Source: Diphasiastrum complanatum (taxonomy: Eukaryota; Streptophyta; Lycopodiopsida; Lycopodiales; Lycopodiaceae). From it: a stretch of 64,000 bases of DNA. The notes beneath the pieces were generated by a model. That model ran no database searches. It had not been told where the DNA came from and was given only the letters and a program-made list of their open reading frames with translations. Position 1 is the stretch's first letter, and each line of letters begins with the position of its first letter. The translations under genes and the position numbers were made by a program. This document shows, one piece after another, positions 49,101-58,724 of this stretch. Location of the stretch: assembly GCA_029204225.1 (NCBI GenBank), contig CM055113.1, positions 23,508,443 to 23,572,442 of the forward strand, given 5' to 3'.

Positions 49101-51762
49101 GGCTCTATTTGGTGACTTGGTACCATTTGCTGATACAAGGTCGTGCACGTTTTTGAGTTGACAAGAGTGCTCAAAACCATGTAGTTGTTCATCTTACTGA
49201 ATTTACACCATGCCTTATGGTTACAATACTCGTTTGGAGGAGAATGAAAAACAACTCATGGATACATGCGATTCAATACTTGACTAAAAGTAGTATGAAA
49301 GTCTTGACGATCTACTTGTTCACACGCTAGGACTACTTTTCTTATACCTCGATCAAGCTAAAGTAACTTGATTTTTTTTTGTGATTTAGCTTCTGCCTTT
49401 TGGTTTTTAGACTAACAACTTTACTCTTCACTATAGTGGTCACATTTACACATGGTCTATATGTCTCTTATCGGGAGCACAGATGTGTGGGTCTCAGCTC
49501 TTCTTATTCAATCAATTTTTTGCTCTTCTTATTGCACTTATGATTAAAAAAAGTCCTTCGGGCCTTTGTCTCGTGCTTTTTTTCTCCCTTTTCCGTTGGG
49601 TTTTCTATGTACGCAATACTGCTATAGGAGGAAATGAGACGACAATTTTTTGTGACTTCTCGAAGGAAGAGGAGTGTTATTTATTTGATTTAGGTGCGAA
49701 GCATATGACACCTAGGCGAGAGTGGCTGTCTGGTTTTCAAGAACTTGATGATGGATCAAATGTGAAGTTGGGATATCACTACACATATGAGTTGAAAAAG
49801 TATAGGTTCAACTACCTTCAAGAAAAATTGGAGACATAAAGGATGTGCTTTTATGTACCAGGGATCAACAAAAACTTACTCTCAGTATCGGCTGTCGTGA
49901 AGCAACATATGGTTTTACAATTTAATGAAAAGGGGTGTCTCATCAAAGGAAGGACAATGAAGTAGTAGTTGAGGGCATTCTTGCAGGAAGGTTGTACAAA
50001 TTTCAAGCTCAAGTGATGGGTCATCATGCAAGTGTTGCGGATATTGGATCAATGAGTAAGTTATGACACGAAAGGTTTGGACATTCGAATCACAAAAGTC
50101 TACAAGTCTTGAGGAAATACAACATGTTTACAGGTTAATGTCAAGTTGTTTTCGATTGTCAAGGTTCGTGAGTGCTGTGTCTTAGGGAAACATCATATGA
50201 AGAAATTTTTGTCTAGTACTTTCAGGGAGAGAAATGTTCTAGAACTTGTTCATACAGATTTGTGTGGTCCCATGAAAGCTTAGTCTTATGGGGGAGCAAG
50301 TTACTTTATGGTGTTGATAGTTATTCTAGGAAGATGTGGATCTATCTTCTCAAGTAAAAGGCATTCAAGTATTTCACATGGTTTAAGTCACAAGTGGAGA
50401 AAGAAACATTGTTCAAATAAAGGGAGAGAGTATCTTTCTACAAAATTTTAGGTGTTTTGCAAGGGAAATCTCAACAAAATGGAGTTTTGAAAAGGAGGAA
50501 TTGGTCTAGTGTGGAAACTGCGAAGAGCATGCTTAAAAGTAAATGGACTCCATAGGAAGTTTACATGGGACGAAAACTTGACGTAAGTCATTTGAGGGTT
50601 TTTGGAAGTATTGCATATGCTCACACCTAAAGATTCGAGGAGCAAATTGGATGCAAAGCTGATAAGGTGTTTATTTCTTGGATATGATAGTCAAGAAAAA
50701 GCATACAAGTTGTATGACTTGGAGGGTAAGAAAGTTATCGTAAGCAAGGATGTAATCTTTGATAAGGATGGAGCTCGTAAAGATACAAATATATCTTATG
50801 ATAGGAGGCAAGATTGAGGAATTCCTATCTTGTGTGACGATTCTTTACAGGAGCCTGAATTGATACATGTACCGCCTACAGCAATTCAAGTACCAAGAGT
50901 GACCATGGTTGAGTAAGGAAATAGGAAGGGTAGATCATGTACATGGGATACTTATTGACGTCCTACTTCACTAGACAGGAAGCATCCTACATCAAATAGT
51001 AGAAGATTGCCTAGATGGTACTATGAAACTATCAAGGATAGTGTCATTTTGGAACAAGCGGAATCTAGTACACAGAGTAGGAGATTTGCTAGGCTTGCAA
51101 AACATCATGAGGATCAGGATTGAGAGCAAGTTGCAGATATCTTCGCCAAAGGACATGGCAAAGAAAAGTTTCAGAGGTTTAGAGAACTTCTAGAAGTAAT
51201 AGATAACAATGCGCCCCACCTCATATTCATTCCATTGTAGAGAGCATAGCCTATCTTCTATAAATCCAAGTTCTCTTCGGTCTCTTATGGTGATCTTGAT
51301 TTTTGTGTGTGAGTGCTAAGATGATTAGTTAACTCCTATCTAGAATTTGAGCATCCAATTCTGACACTTCAAACTCTATTAACAAATTCTATTGATCTGT
51401 AACCCAGTAATTCTAGTTTTAGTGGGCAATGTCATGTTCTTAAATCAAGGACTCAAGCAGATTTGATTCTTTGAGGGTTTCCATATGAATAAGAGCAATT
51501 TTGTATGACACTTAAGCCATGATACAACATGTGCTGGCATGCATTTATGCACGCACGTCGTGCACACATAGATGCTTGGAATGTGTTTTTTCTATTAATG
51601 TGGTTCTGTTGTGATGCTAGTTTGTTTAGTATTTGCATTTTTAGCTAGAAATTGTTAATTGTATCTTTTTGGCTAAATAATGCATCAAATGCCGTGAAAG
51701 TTATTTTTTTTTGTGTTTTATTCTATCTCTATGCAGGACTATGCAACATGTCCAATGAACTG
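33023..51762 (+). CDS. TSN: translin, first five coding exons (3' end not found)
   Basis: Exons 33023-33170, 38578-38674, 38800-38915, 45926-45970 and 51737-51762 join with consistent phases (1, 2, 1, 1, 0) and give 144 residues in translin order: FESFRQQLDES, REQLRSIVSDLDSAIRLMHA, AIHKAKGHISEFQRLY, SCPGEYYRYHDHWRNQTQQV, WLEFGNLLSHGEVESLLD, EFFVDLEDYLIG and LCNMSNEL. Translin is a helical single-stranded nucleic-acid-binding protein that forms octamers, and with TRAX the C3PO endoribonuclease. The remaining roughly 85 residues (about a third) were not found before 64000, so the gene probably runs off the window. Introns of 5.4, 0.1, 7.0 and 5.8 kb are packed with transposons, yet no exon is broken. 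It looks functional. Confidence 0.93.
33171..34860. other. translin intron 1, 5' part
   Basis: No recognised gene. There is a GATTC-rich palindromic patch (CGATTCTGAATCGCGATTCG) near 34578. Confidence 0.4.
34925..35035. repeat. CGAAACG / CGTTTCG palindrome cluster
   Basis: At least ten copies in about 110 bp, including CGAAACGCGTTTCG and CGTTTCGAAACGACGTTTCG. It sits at the 5' side of hAT copy 1, consistent with subterminal transposase-binding repeats. Confidence 0.8.
35109..35198. repeat. (GA)n microsatellite
   Basis: About 44 GA units. Long frames across it are only Leu-Ser or Arg-Glu runs. Confidence 0.97.
38578..38674 (+). CDS. TSN: translin exon 2
   Basis: 97 nt after TAATCTTCAG, ending before GTTTGT. 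Encodes EAIHKAKGHISEFQRLYTKL to EYY. Confidence 0.93.
38800..38915 (+). CDS. TSN: translin exon 3
   Basis: 116 nt after ATATTGCAG, donor GTGAGT. Encodes YHDHWRNQTQQVIFLLSF and NWLEFGNLLSHGEVESLLD. Confidence 0.95.
39690..39770. repeat. GGAACG-motif patch, solo hAT end?
   Basis: Contains TTGCATTGGAACGACATTC, CACGTTCCGGAATGCAGCG and related pieces that recur near 41418 and 41850. Possibly a remnant end of the hAT family. Confidence 0.5.
40794..41020 (-). mobile_element. Ty3-gypsy primer-binding site and LTR fragment
   Basis: The minus strand has TGGCATCGTTGCCGGG (40809-40794), one base off the tRNA-Asp primer site typical of Tat/Athila-type gypsy elements. A short AT spacer precedes it, and the LTR end (...CTACA) lies at 40816, so the LTR lies to the right. 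The interior is unrecognised. It sits in translin intron 3. Confidence 0.6.
41026..41245 (+). mobile_element. Ty1-copia RNase H relic
   Basis: The plus strand reads ELANNPVFHARSKHIEVAHH, FVREKVIGREILLEHV, and CVADLLTKPLLKNVFV to a stop. Confidence 0.85.
41416..42130. repeat. dispersed GGAACG / CGTTCC motifs, subterminal to hAT copy 2
   Basis: Examples: CATCGGAACGAC at 41428, GGAACGGAACGTTTTG near 41811, GCGTTCCGGAACGTGATTGG near 41849, GCAGCGTTCCGGATAGGAA near 42099. Located on the 3' side of the minus-strand transposase. Confidence 0.65.
42330..44800 (-). mobile_element. hAT transposon transposase, near full length (copy 2)
   Basis: In minus-strand order: a BED finger tail (TTTRIIAHLLGLTRP, GIAPC) near 44600; a Ser/Pro linker near 44200; the DUF659/catalytic region at 43220-43702 (FLKGVNASRDGAVESSEF, VGAQNVVQVVTNNANNYV, CATHYIDLLMHDIGG, FKTYSPLDLKKPTPTRFAY); VLRLVGREGSTLGLIYKFMN near 43080; and a C-terminal hAT dimerisation domain (LATCILAQDCSASARERN, then a TAA at 42430-42432, then STWSLMHTRRHNRL) ending near 42330. 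It is more complete than the 35-38 kb copy. The visible stops argue against activity. Lies in translin intron 3. Confidence 0.82.
45926..45970 (+). CDS. TSN: translin exon 4
   Basis: 45 nt after CATATGCAG, donor GTGAGT. Encodes QQKEFFVDLEDYLI in phase with both neighbours. Confidence 0.92.
45971..49600. other. translin intron 4, 5' part
   Basis: No recognised gene. A C tract followed by a long A tract lies at 46126-46167. Confidence 0.4.
46126..46167. repeat. poly-C followed by poly-A
   Basis: About 14 C then about 25 A. Either a slippage-prone tract or an assembly weak point. Confidence 0.85.
49618..51235 (+). mobile_element. Ty1-copia relic in translin intron 4
   Basis: Plus-strand order is protease-like (LFDLGAKHMTPRREW), pre-integrase (YVPGINKNLLSVSAVVKQH), integrase (CVLGKHHMKKF, ELVHTDLCGPM, LDVSHLRVFGSIAYAHT), the post-integrase segment (KLDAKLIRCLFLGYDSQEKA, KKVIVSKDVIF) and a short RNase H tail (VADIFAKGHGKEKFQRFREL). 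Reverse transcriptase is deleted, with many stops and frameshifts. Confidence 0.85.
51737..51762 (+). CDS. TSN: translin exon 5 (26-nt microexon)
   Basis: 26 nt after CTCTATGCAG, donor GTGCGT. Encodes LCNMSNEL, exactly the residues that follow exon 4 in translins. Confidence 0.9.
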
Positions 51763-53570
51763 GTGCGTACCTTATTTCTTTTTTTGTTCTGAATTTATAA
51801 AGTTTTTTGAGCAATGACGAGGTCTTTTCTATGCAATATGGACCTGAAAATCACATTTCTCTAGCTGGCTCCACTCTATGTATGCAGATATTTCAATCGT
51901 AATGCTTTAACTCCACTTACAGAATCTGACAGTAAAGACTTGACAAATACAATTTAAAAACATTCCACGAAAGTCCTTGCTAGAAGCTTGCAAATTCCTA
52001 GACAAATGAAATGAATGGTAGCTTCCTGAAATATACTACGCTCGACAACAACAGCTAAAGAATGCACCATTTGTCAATCATTCTCAAAGTCAAGGGGATG
52101 TTTGTCATCCATAAAAAAATCGAATAGTGTCACAGAGAGAAAATCATAAGACATTTTTTGGTATTCTGGAAACATGGTTCTCTTGATAAACATTGTTGGC
52201 TTCATCCCTTAAAGCAATGCACATCCCCATACGTTAATGAATCTACTATAACAGAAAATATGTGCAAAAGGTTGAGTTTCATTAAAATAAGCAGCTTTTA
52301 TTCTGCACAATCCTCATTATCATAGTTCTCCACCTACAATGTGAATCTACCACCCAAAAACCCCTTTCTTGTCAAACTACTTTACAGAATAGCATATCAT
52401 GTAGAACCTTAAGCTTAAACCTTGTCCCTGTAAAAGAAAAATTTGAAAGATGTACCTTATGCTTCTGGATATCTTGGCTTAAGCCAAGTGGAACGGAAGG
52501 ATATGAATCTCACTTCAAGCTCTGGTACAAGCAAGCCGTTATGGAATGCTCTAATTATTTGATAAGCCTTAAAGCCTTGGCTGATCTCTGCCTGGAGAAA
52601 GAAAATTCTCAGAAACTAGCACTGATGTTACACCGAACCACAGTATGTTCAGAAGTTACAACTGACAGATATCGGGGCCAAGAATATCTAGGGCATAGTT
52701 TGCTTTGTTCTGAACACCAGCAACTGGAATGTATGATCAATCTCAGTGTACAGAAAACTTTTGTCTTGCCTTTTTCTCAAAAATGTCTTGTTGTTCTCTC
52801 TGCAAAACATCTAAGGAAATCAAGATTGTAATTTCATTCTGCTAAAAACTACCAGTAAAATAGCAAAGGACAATGTTGATAGAAGCCGTAAATTTGGAAG
52901 GCTTCAAACTCATGTACACATACTCTCCCTTTATAAAGGAGGTACCCGTCCTCAATGTAGAAATTCTTCCACGAGGCAGACTAGACATGACTATATCTTC
53001 AAGTTCGTCTACAGGAGTATGACTCATGTCTATAAAATTAAGCATGCGTAATAGAACAGAGATAACAGTGTTTAATTATGCCCAAAAATTGACTTACTAG
53101 CACATGCAAGGATGTAAAACTTCATGTATTGACATGCAAAACAAAAACAAGAGAGAGAGAACTTCTCTGGTTTGGAAATTCAAGTGATTGGGCGGTTTCA
53201 ACCTGCAATTGTGATCTGGCAATTTTTGACTTTTTTCCGAATAAATCAGGAATATTGGCCAAACTTCGGATGATCACTCAGACCGTTTCTGACCACCAAT
53301 TGCTGTGAGATTTGTTTCTCTTGGAGCGCCCTTCTGTATGTTAGCTTTCCCAAGTCCAACTTTTGAAAAATCTGCTACCGTTTGAAATTGTAGTGTCTTC
53401 AACTCCAGAAGGTCAATTCTGGCCAGAAAATCAAGATTTTGACTTGAAATGTGAATATTTAGAAAAGTACAACAGATTTCAGGGTGAAATCTGTTGCATC
53501 CTTCAGCGAGTAGTGTATAGACCTTATCCTCCAAATCTGATCCAAAACTAACCACGTTTGGATTGTGTAC
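51763..53570. other. translin intron 5, no firm feature
   Basis: Short frames only. The minus strand at about 52880-53000 reads NFYIEDGYLLYKGRVCVHEF, resembling the start of a gypsy integrase, but too short for a firm call. Confidence 0.35.
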
Positions 53571-53574
53571 TGTC

Positions 53575-54340
53575 TACTCCCAAAAAACAGGTCCTAGCGC
53601 CCTCCAGAAATCAGATTTTGTTGAATTCTGATTTCCTCTTGTGATGGATGCTCCTTTTACACAGATGTTGCTATAGACTTGAGCGCCCACCACTGGAATT
53701 TCTCTCCTGTCCAAAATCAGATTACTTATTGCCTCTTTTGATAGTGATAGAAAGCAAGAAGGACCATCAGAAAGCGATGGAGGAAGAAGATCGCTGAGGG
53801 AGTAGTAGCGCTGGAGGACAGAGATCGCTGATAGAGTAGTAGCGCTGGAAGAGAAGGAAGAATGCGCTGACCCCACCCACGGGCCAGGATCCACGCTCTG
53901 ATACCACTATTAGGATCAATGGAAGAAGAACCCACACAGAAGAAGAGTGACTCTGGATCTCCACCCACAATCCTGTACCTGGCTCTACATTCACAGGCCA
54001 CCATATAGGACCAGCGCCCAGCCTTCAGGAGGCCATGCACTCCTCTCACATGCACAGTTGCCAGTGTGCATGTGGATGTCCCTCATGCAAACTGAGCATG
54101 TGGCACACAGTCCTACCTAACTTTAGGGACCCACCCTTAGCATCTAAGGGTGCCCTCGACTTAGTGGCACTCCCTATGAATATAGACCAAGCCCTCTAGA
54201 TCCTAGTCCCTAAGGTTATTATCCCGAACAACAGGGCTGAGTGTCACCCCGCCGGGACCCCTTGGGGTCTAACGAGTCACTAGTATCCCTGTTTGCTAAT
54301 GGCCATAACAGAATGCATCTGGTCATTGACCAAACTCACA
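53575..54340 (-). mobile_element. Ty1-copia 5' end relic: LTR plus tRNA-Met primer site
   Basis: The minus strand has TGGTATCAGAGC (about 53906-53895), the initiator tRNA-Met primer site. Its LTR lies to the right (about 53906-54340) and the leader region to the left. The LTR end is mutated (TAATAG in place of ...CA). Confidence 0.5.
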
Positions 54341-55355
54341 GAAGAACAGCCTCCAGAGGGAGACCCAAGGAGAGCTGAATGGATCAGAAAAGACATTCTA
54401 CATATGAGTGTAGATTCAATCCAAAAAGAAAGAACAAGGCCAAAAAGGTGAATGTTGCAGAGTCGTCGAAGGATGCAGACAAGAGCGACGAAGCCTTCAC
54501 AATATTCGGTGAGGCTTCAACAAGCTATGCAAAGCAAGACTACGATGTAGTCATCGACTTAGGAGTGACTTCACACATTACCTGCAACAAGAAAGTCTTG
54601 ATCAACTACAGAGAACTCGAAAGCAACAGAGCAGTGATTCTAGGCGACGAGAGTCGACACAATGTCAAAGGCATTGGGACTCTAGAGCTACGAACATTGT
54701 CGGGACAAGCAGAGTTACCAGAAAAGGGCCATGAGATCTTCACGCTACTGCCAATTCAAGAGGGAGATCGAGGACATACATCAACACAGAGTGCAGAGCC
54801 CAAGACTTCAGAGCAGGAAGCTAAAGACCAACCTGTCGAAGAAGAAAAGAACCAACAGTGACAGACAGGACCAAGAAGGTCAACAAGACAAAGAAGACCC
54901 TCAGATCGATACACTGACAATCTTCAATGGAGCGAAGATGCAGAGTTCGAATTCTGCAACTTCACTGTAAAACCAACAACCTACTAAGAAGCTATCCAGA
55001 GTCTAGAGGGAGAATTCTGGAAGGAAGCAATGTCAGAGGAGATCGAATCAATGAGGCAAAATGAGGCATGGACACTAGAGCCATTGTCCGAAGACAAAAA
55101 GATCATTGAATGCAAATGGGTTTATAAAAGGAAAATCAAATCAGATCAATTAAGAAGAGATCGAATCAGAGGAGTAATGCATCTGAGTCAATCAGAATAC
55201 GCTGAAAAGGTGCTGAAGCAATACCGAATGTTGGAGTGCAAAGAAAAAGCCACACCAATGATAGCTGGAGCCAGATTGACAAAACAGGATTGCCCGAATA
55301 CTGATGAGGAGAGGCAGAAATGTTAGAAATCAATAAATCATAATATGGATGGACA

Positions 55356-58350
55356 ATTACGAATAAAGCCACAGCTGATCTAAAGCTAAGCTATGAAAGC
55401 ATTACATAAGCAAGACTTAAGCTATGAAAGCAGCACATAAGCAAGACTTAACCCTAGAAAGCAGGAAAGAGAGAGATTAAGGAGACTAAAGAGAGAGATC
55501 AGTATCATCAGCTGAATAACAAATGACACAGTTTCCCTACTTATAGCCAAGAGGAAGCCCTAAAAGGAAGCTTTTGGTGGCTAGGGCCCAACTGGGAGGG
55601 AAAATAGTGCGCCCTCCAAGAAGGCCCCCACTCTCCATTAATATGTCCAAATGGCCTAATAATGGGTAATAAGGCCAAAGGCCAACCATATAGTCTAAGT
55701 GTCACTAATGAATAAAAAGGGGCCCAAGGCCTGCTTATGCATAAAGTAAAGTGAATGTAAGTGGACGCGACGAATGTAATGAGCCGAGTCCATAATTCTC
55801 CCTGGCACAAAAAAATAGACCCAACTGCCAAAAAGAAAATGGATCAAATAGCAGCAAGCCCTGGTGCATCAACAGCTAGAACATCTGATGTAGAGGAATC
55901 AACAAGTGCAGCAAGAGCACGAGCCTGATCTGCAAGTGATGGTGTATGATAAAAGACATCAATAGGCTCCCATGTGGCCTCCTCAATAGGACGACCATCC
56001 CACTGGACCAAAAACTGAATCTGCCGGCGGCGTCGACTATGGTATAGACGAACCTGTAATACAGCAGCAGGTAAAAATGGAAATAACTCTGGAGCAGTAG
56101 GAAACTCAGGATCACAAGGAGCGTCATCCTCAATAGCAGCACATAATAAACTGACATGGAATACATCATAGGCGCGTGCGGAAGCAGGAAGTTGTAAGCG
56201 ATATGTAACTGGACTAAGAACCTCCAAAATGCGATAAGGCCCATAATAACGTGGTGCAAGCTTCTTAGTAGAAGCATGGCCCTGGACAAAATGATGACAT
56301 GCAAATCGTAGGCGTAGATAAACCATATCTCCAAGCTGAAACTCAACATGGTGGCGGTGACGATCAACTGAGGTCTGATAACGTATAAATGAGAACTGGC
56401 CCGGGTAATAAGCTCTCGAGCACCTGATAGAAAAGATGCAAGTGTGACAGGTGTATCCTCAGGAGGGAGAGGAATGCCAGGTAAAAGAGGTGCATAGCCA
56501 TGAGATAAGAAAAATGGTGAGACACCTGTGCTGGTACCAACAGAGCTATTATAGCTATACTATGCTAAACATAAATGCTGATCCCAATTCTTTCCAGAAG
56601 GAGTAACAAAATGGCGTAAATAATCCTCAAGGATCCTGTTAAGGACCTCAGATTGCCCATCAGAAGTAGAATGATCAAGCAACAACCAGGAATGCCAAGG
56701 TATCCGTAATGTCCAAATGGAAACCAAGCTATACGTAATAACCAAGAATGCCATATATCCACAACATCGACATGGACTGCAGCAAACCTATATGTAGAAA
56801 CACAAGGAGATTGAAGGATGCTCGTATACTCATCTAGAAAGATCCCAGCATATAAATACCCTAGATAAGTAATAGTGACCATCTGGCAAATATCCTCCGA
56901 TGGAAAATGTGTAACGGTAAGGGCCAAAGGCGCATGAATCATGTAAGGAACCGTAGAAATATCATGAGGCGGTTCACAAACCTCAAGCAGAGATCCATGG
57001 AGTACAGCGAATGAAGATACAACTTGATCACCAGTAGCGAGGGAACCACGGAATGTGGACTCGTGAAGAACCCCATAGAAATCAGCAGGAACATCGGCGA
57101 TAATGGACTCAAGAGATGGAGATATAGAGACCAATGGAGAAGATACTGCACCAACCACCGAACCAGGAGGGCTATCTGAGTGAGGTATGCGCAAAAGCAA
57201 TAGTAGAAATACCACCAAGGTATACGGCCTGAGGAAGAGGACCCACGGATGGTGAAAGTGCAGCAGCAATGGAAAGAAGAGCTGCATCCTGAGCCTTTGG
57301 TAGGCTACGCATAAACTGCTTCCCGGTAACCAACTGATAGTCACCCTGGGAATCAATACCAGCAAGTAAATGATGCTGACCAGCATGAGTAAAGGAAAGT
57401 GTCTGCTGAGAGAGATCCACAACAACAGTACTAAGTGAAGAGAACCAGTCTTATGCCATATGGAGATCTACTGGAGTAGCCAAAGCATCTGAAACCGTAG
57501 ACCCATAAATAATATCAAAATAAGGAGCATAGGCGACAACATCTATAGCATGGCGCTCAGGAACACGAGTAGCATCAAAGTACTCAATATCAAAGCATGG
57601 AACAACATCATCAATAGTATCACAGCATGCTATATCAGTATCACAAGGACCATATCAGCCGCAACCTGTATATGTGAATCAGCATCAGTAGGAACCTGTA
57701 TATGTGACTCTGACTCACTATGGGATACAATGACGAGCTCAGGTAGATCAATAACTATCTCAAGTAAATCAGGCAACTCGCTCAAACTGTGTGATATAGG
57801 ATCCTGAAGGTCAGCAAACTCTGCAGACGTGTAACGTCGGACAAAAGCAGGTCGAGGGGTCGGAGGACGAGGAGATGAAGGGACAATGCAAGGAGCTGGA
57901 ACTGAAGGGGCAGGTGTAGGGGTGGACATAGCGGGAAAAGATGAGGCAGAAGGACGGGGTCGGGAGAAGCGGGAAGGAAGGGTGTCAGAGTACTTGTGCT
58001 GTAAAGTACTGGCAAGAGACATCGCCTCAACAAGTGTGGGAGGACGGAAGGAAGAAACATCGTAACGTTAAGGCACCACGAAGCCCAGCAATATAACGAG
58101 AAATAAGCTCAGTGGCCGGTAGATCTGTGAAAAGATAAGAAAGCTCCATAAACTGATCCGTATAAAAAGCAAGGTCACTGGTCTGAGTGAGACTACGGAA
58201 TGTATCACATTGGCGGTCGAGCCACTGAGGATCAATCATAGCATGACGGAGGTCACGACGAAAGGTATGCCATATATGGAGCCCTTCCCGATCAGGATCA
58301 GCTCTATAAACTCGCCACCACGTGGCGGCGCATCCATCTAAGTGTAACTT
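55356..58350 (-). mobile_element. nested Ty3-gypsy chromovirus fragment in TRIM LTR A
   Basis: Minus strand from 58339: gag (HLDGCAATWWRVYRADPD, IDPQWLDRQCDTFRSLTQTS, ELISRYIAGLRGALT); a Pro-rich gag tail; a protease end (VVVDLSQQTLSFTHAGQHHL near 57420); integrase (STSDGQSEVLNRILEDYLRH near 56680, SPFFLSHGYAPLLPG); an integrase tail (HHFVQGHASTKKLAPRYYG); and a chromodomain (IQFLVQWDGRPIEEATWEPI near 55990) ending at 55844. Reverse transcriptase is missing. An LTR-like part with TATAAGTAGGG lies at 55356-55800. Flanked by GGACA on both sides (55351-55355, 58351-58355). Ends are not TG...CA and the 5' LTR is absent, so the inserted copy was already rearranged or truncated. Confidence 0.8.
55388..55449. 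repeat. 31-bp tandem duplication
   Basis: AAGCTATGAAAGCA unit through ACATAAGCAAGACTT, twice, in the gypsy LTR-like region. Confidence 0.85.
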
Positions 58351-58422
58351 GGACAGACTAGGATTCGAACCCAGGACCTCTCTTATACCGGATGAAAAGC
58401 TCTACCACTGAGCTATCCGCCC
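58351..58422 (-). other. tRNA-like pol III unit in LTR A
   Basis: Same layout as the LTR B unit, with a perfect B box GGTTCGAATCC and a good T stem CTGGG/CCTAG. The anticodon stem differs from LTR B on both strands (TTTTC/GAGAG against ATCCC/GGGAG), which keeps pairing. The nested insertion lies directly at its 3' acceptor end. Confidence 0.7.
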
Positions 58423-58464
58423 TGTTTGATGGTTCTCTCTAGAGTGTGGATTGATATTCCAACA
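58351..58464 (-). repeat. TRIM 3' LTR (LTR A), main part
   Basis: The remaining 35 bp of this LTR are at 55321-55355 on the other side of the nested insert. Position 58464 abuts the polypurine tract. Confidence 0.85.
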
Positions 58465-58580
58465 CCCCCCCTCAAGCCACACTTGGTTGGGGTCCTAGCT
58501 GTCACCTGCCCCACAACTTGGGCCACCTAACCATGGCTTTGACACCATGAACTGTTAGGTCTAACTTGGCTCTGATACCA
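58465..58580 (-). other. TRIM interior: primer site and polypurine tract
   Basis: 116 bp with TGGTATCAGAGCCA at 58580-58567 and the polypurine tract GGCTTGAGGGGGGG ending at 58465. No open frame. Confidence 0.85.
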
Positions 58581-58724
58581 TGTGAGAAATCCATAAATCA
58601 TAATATGGATGGACAGACTAGGATTCGAAGCCAAGACCTCCCTCATACCGGATGGGATGCTCTACCACTGAGCTATCCGCCCTGTTTGATAGTTCTTTCT
58701 AGAGTGTGGATTGATATTCCAACA
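58581..58724 (-). repeat. TRIM 5' LTR (LTR B), intact 144 bp
   Basis: Minus strand runs TGTTGGAATATC to TTTCTCACA. Contains the tRNA-like unit at 58611-58682. Confidence 0.88.
58611..58682 (-). other. tRNA-like pol III unit in LTR B
   Basis: 72 nt on the minus strand. The acceptor stem GGGCGGA/TCTGTCC pairs fully with wobbles. The D arm is GCTC-AGTGGTA-GAGC, the A box TAGCTCAGTGG, and the B box near-perfect GCTTCGAATCC. The anticodon arm is abnormal (short stem, 11-nt loop containing CCGGT). Not a normal tRNA; possibly an internal pol III promoter. Confidence 0.7.

Larger units (their letters stand above)
55321..58724 (-). mobile_element. TRIM-type LTR retrotransposon with tRNA-like LTRs (404 bp plus a nested 3 kb insert)
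   Basis: LTR B is 58581-58724. LTR A is 55321-55355 plus 58356-58464, split by a nested gypsy piece. Each totals 144 bp, starts TGT, ends AACA on the plus strand, and the two differ at about 11 positions. Between them are 116 bp. On the minus strand the sequence next to LTR B is TGGTATCAGAGCCA, an initiator tRNA-Met primer site with no spacer, and the sequence next to LTR A is GGCTTGAGGGGGGG, a polypurine tract. A 5-bp target duplication AGAAA (55316-55320 and 58725-58729) flanks the whole. No coding capacity of its own, so it must have been mobilised in trans. Confidence 0.88.

Noticed and set aside
56565-57425. Long (286-codon) open frame on the minus strand, rich in Leu/Val
   Set aside because: It is an out-of-frame shadow of the nested gypsy polyprotein; recognisable protease and integrase motifs are in the other frames.
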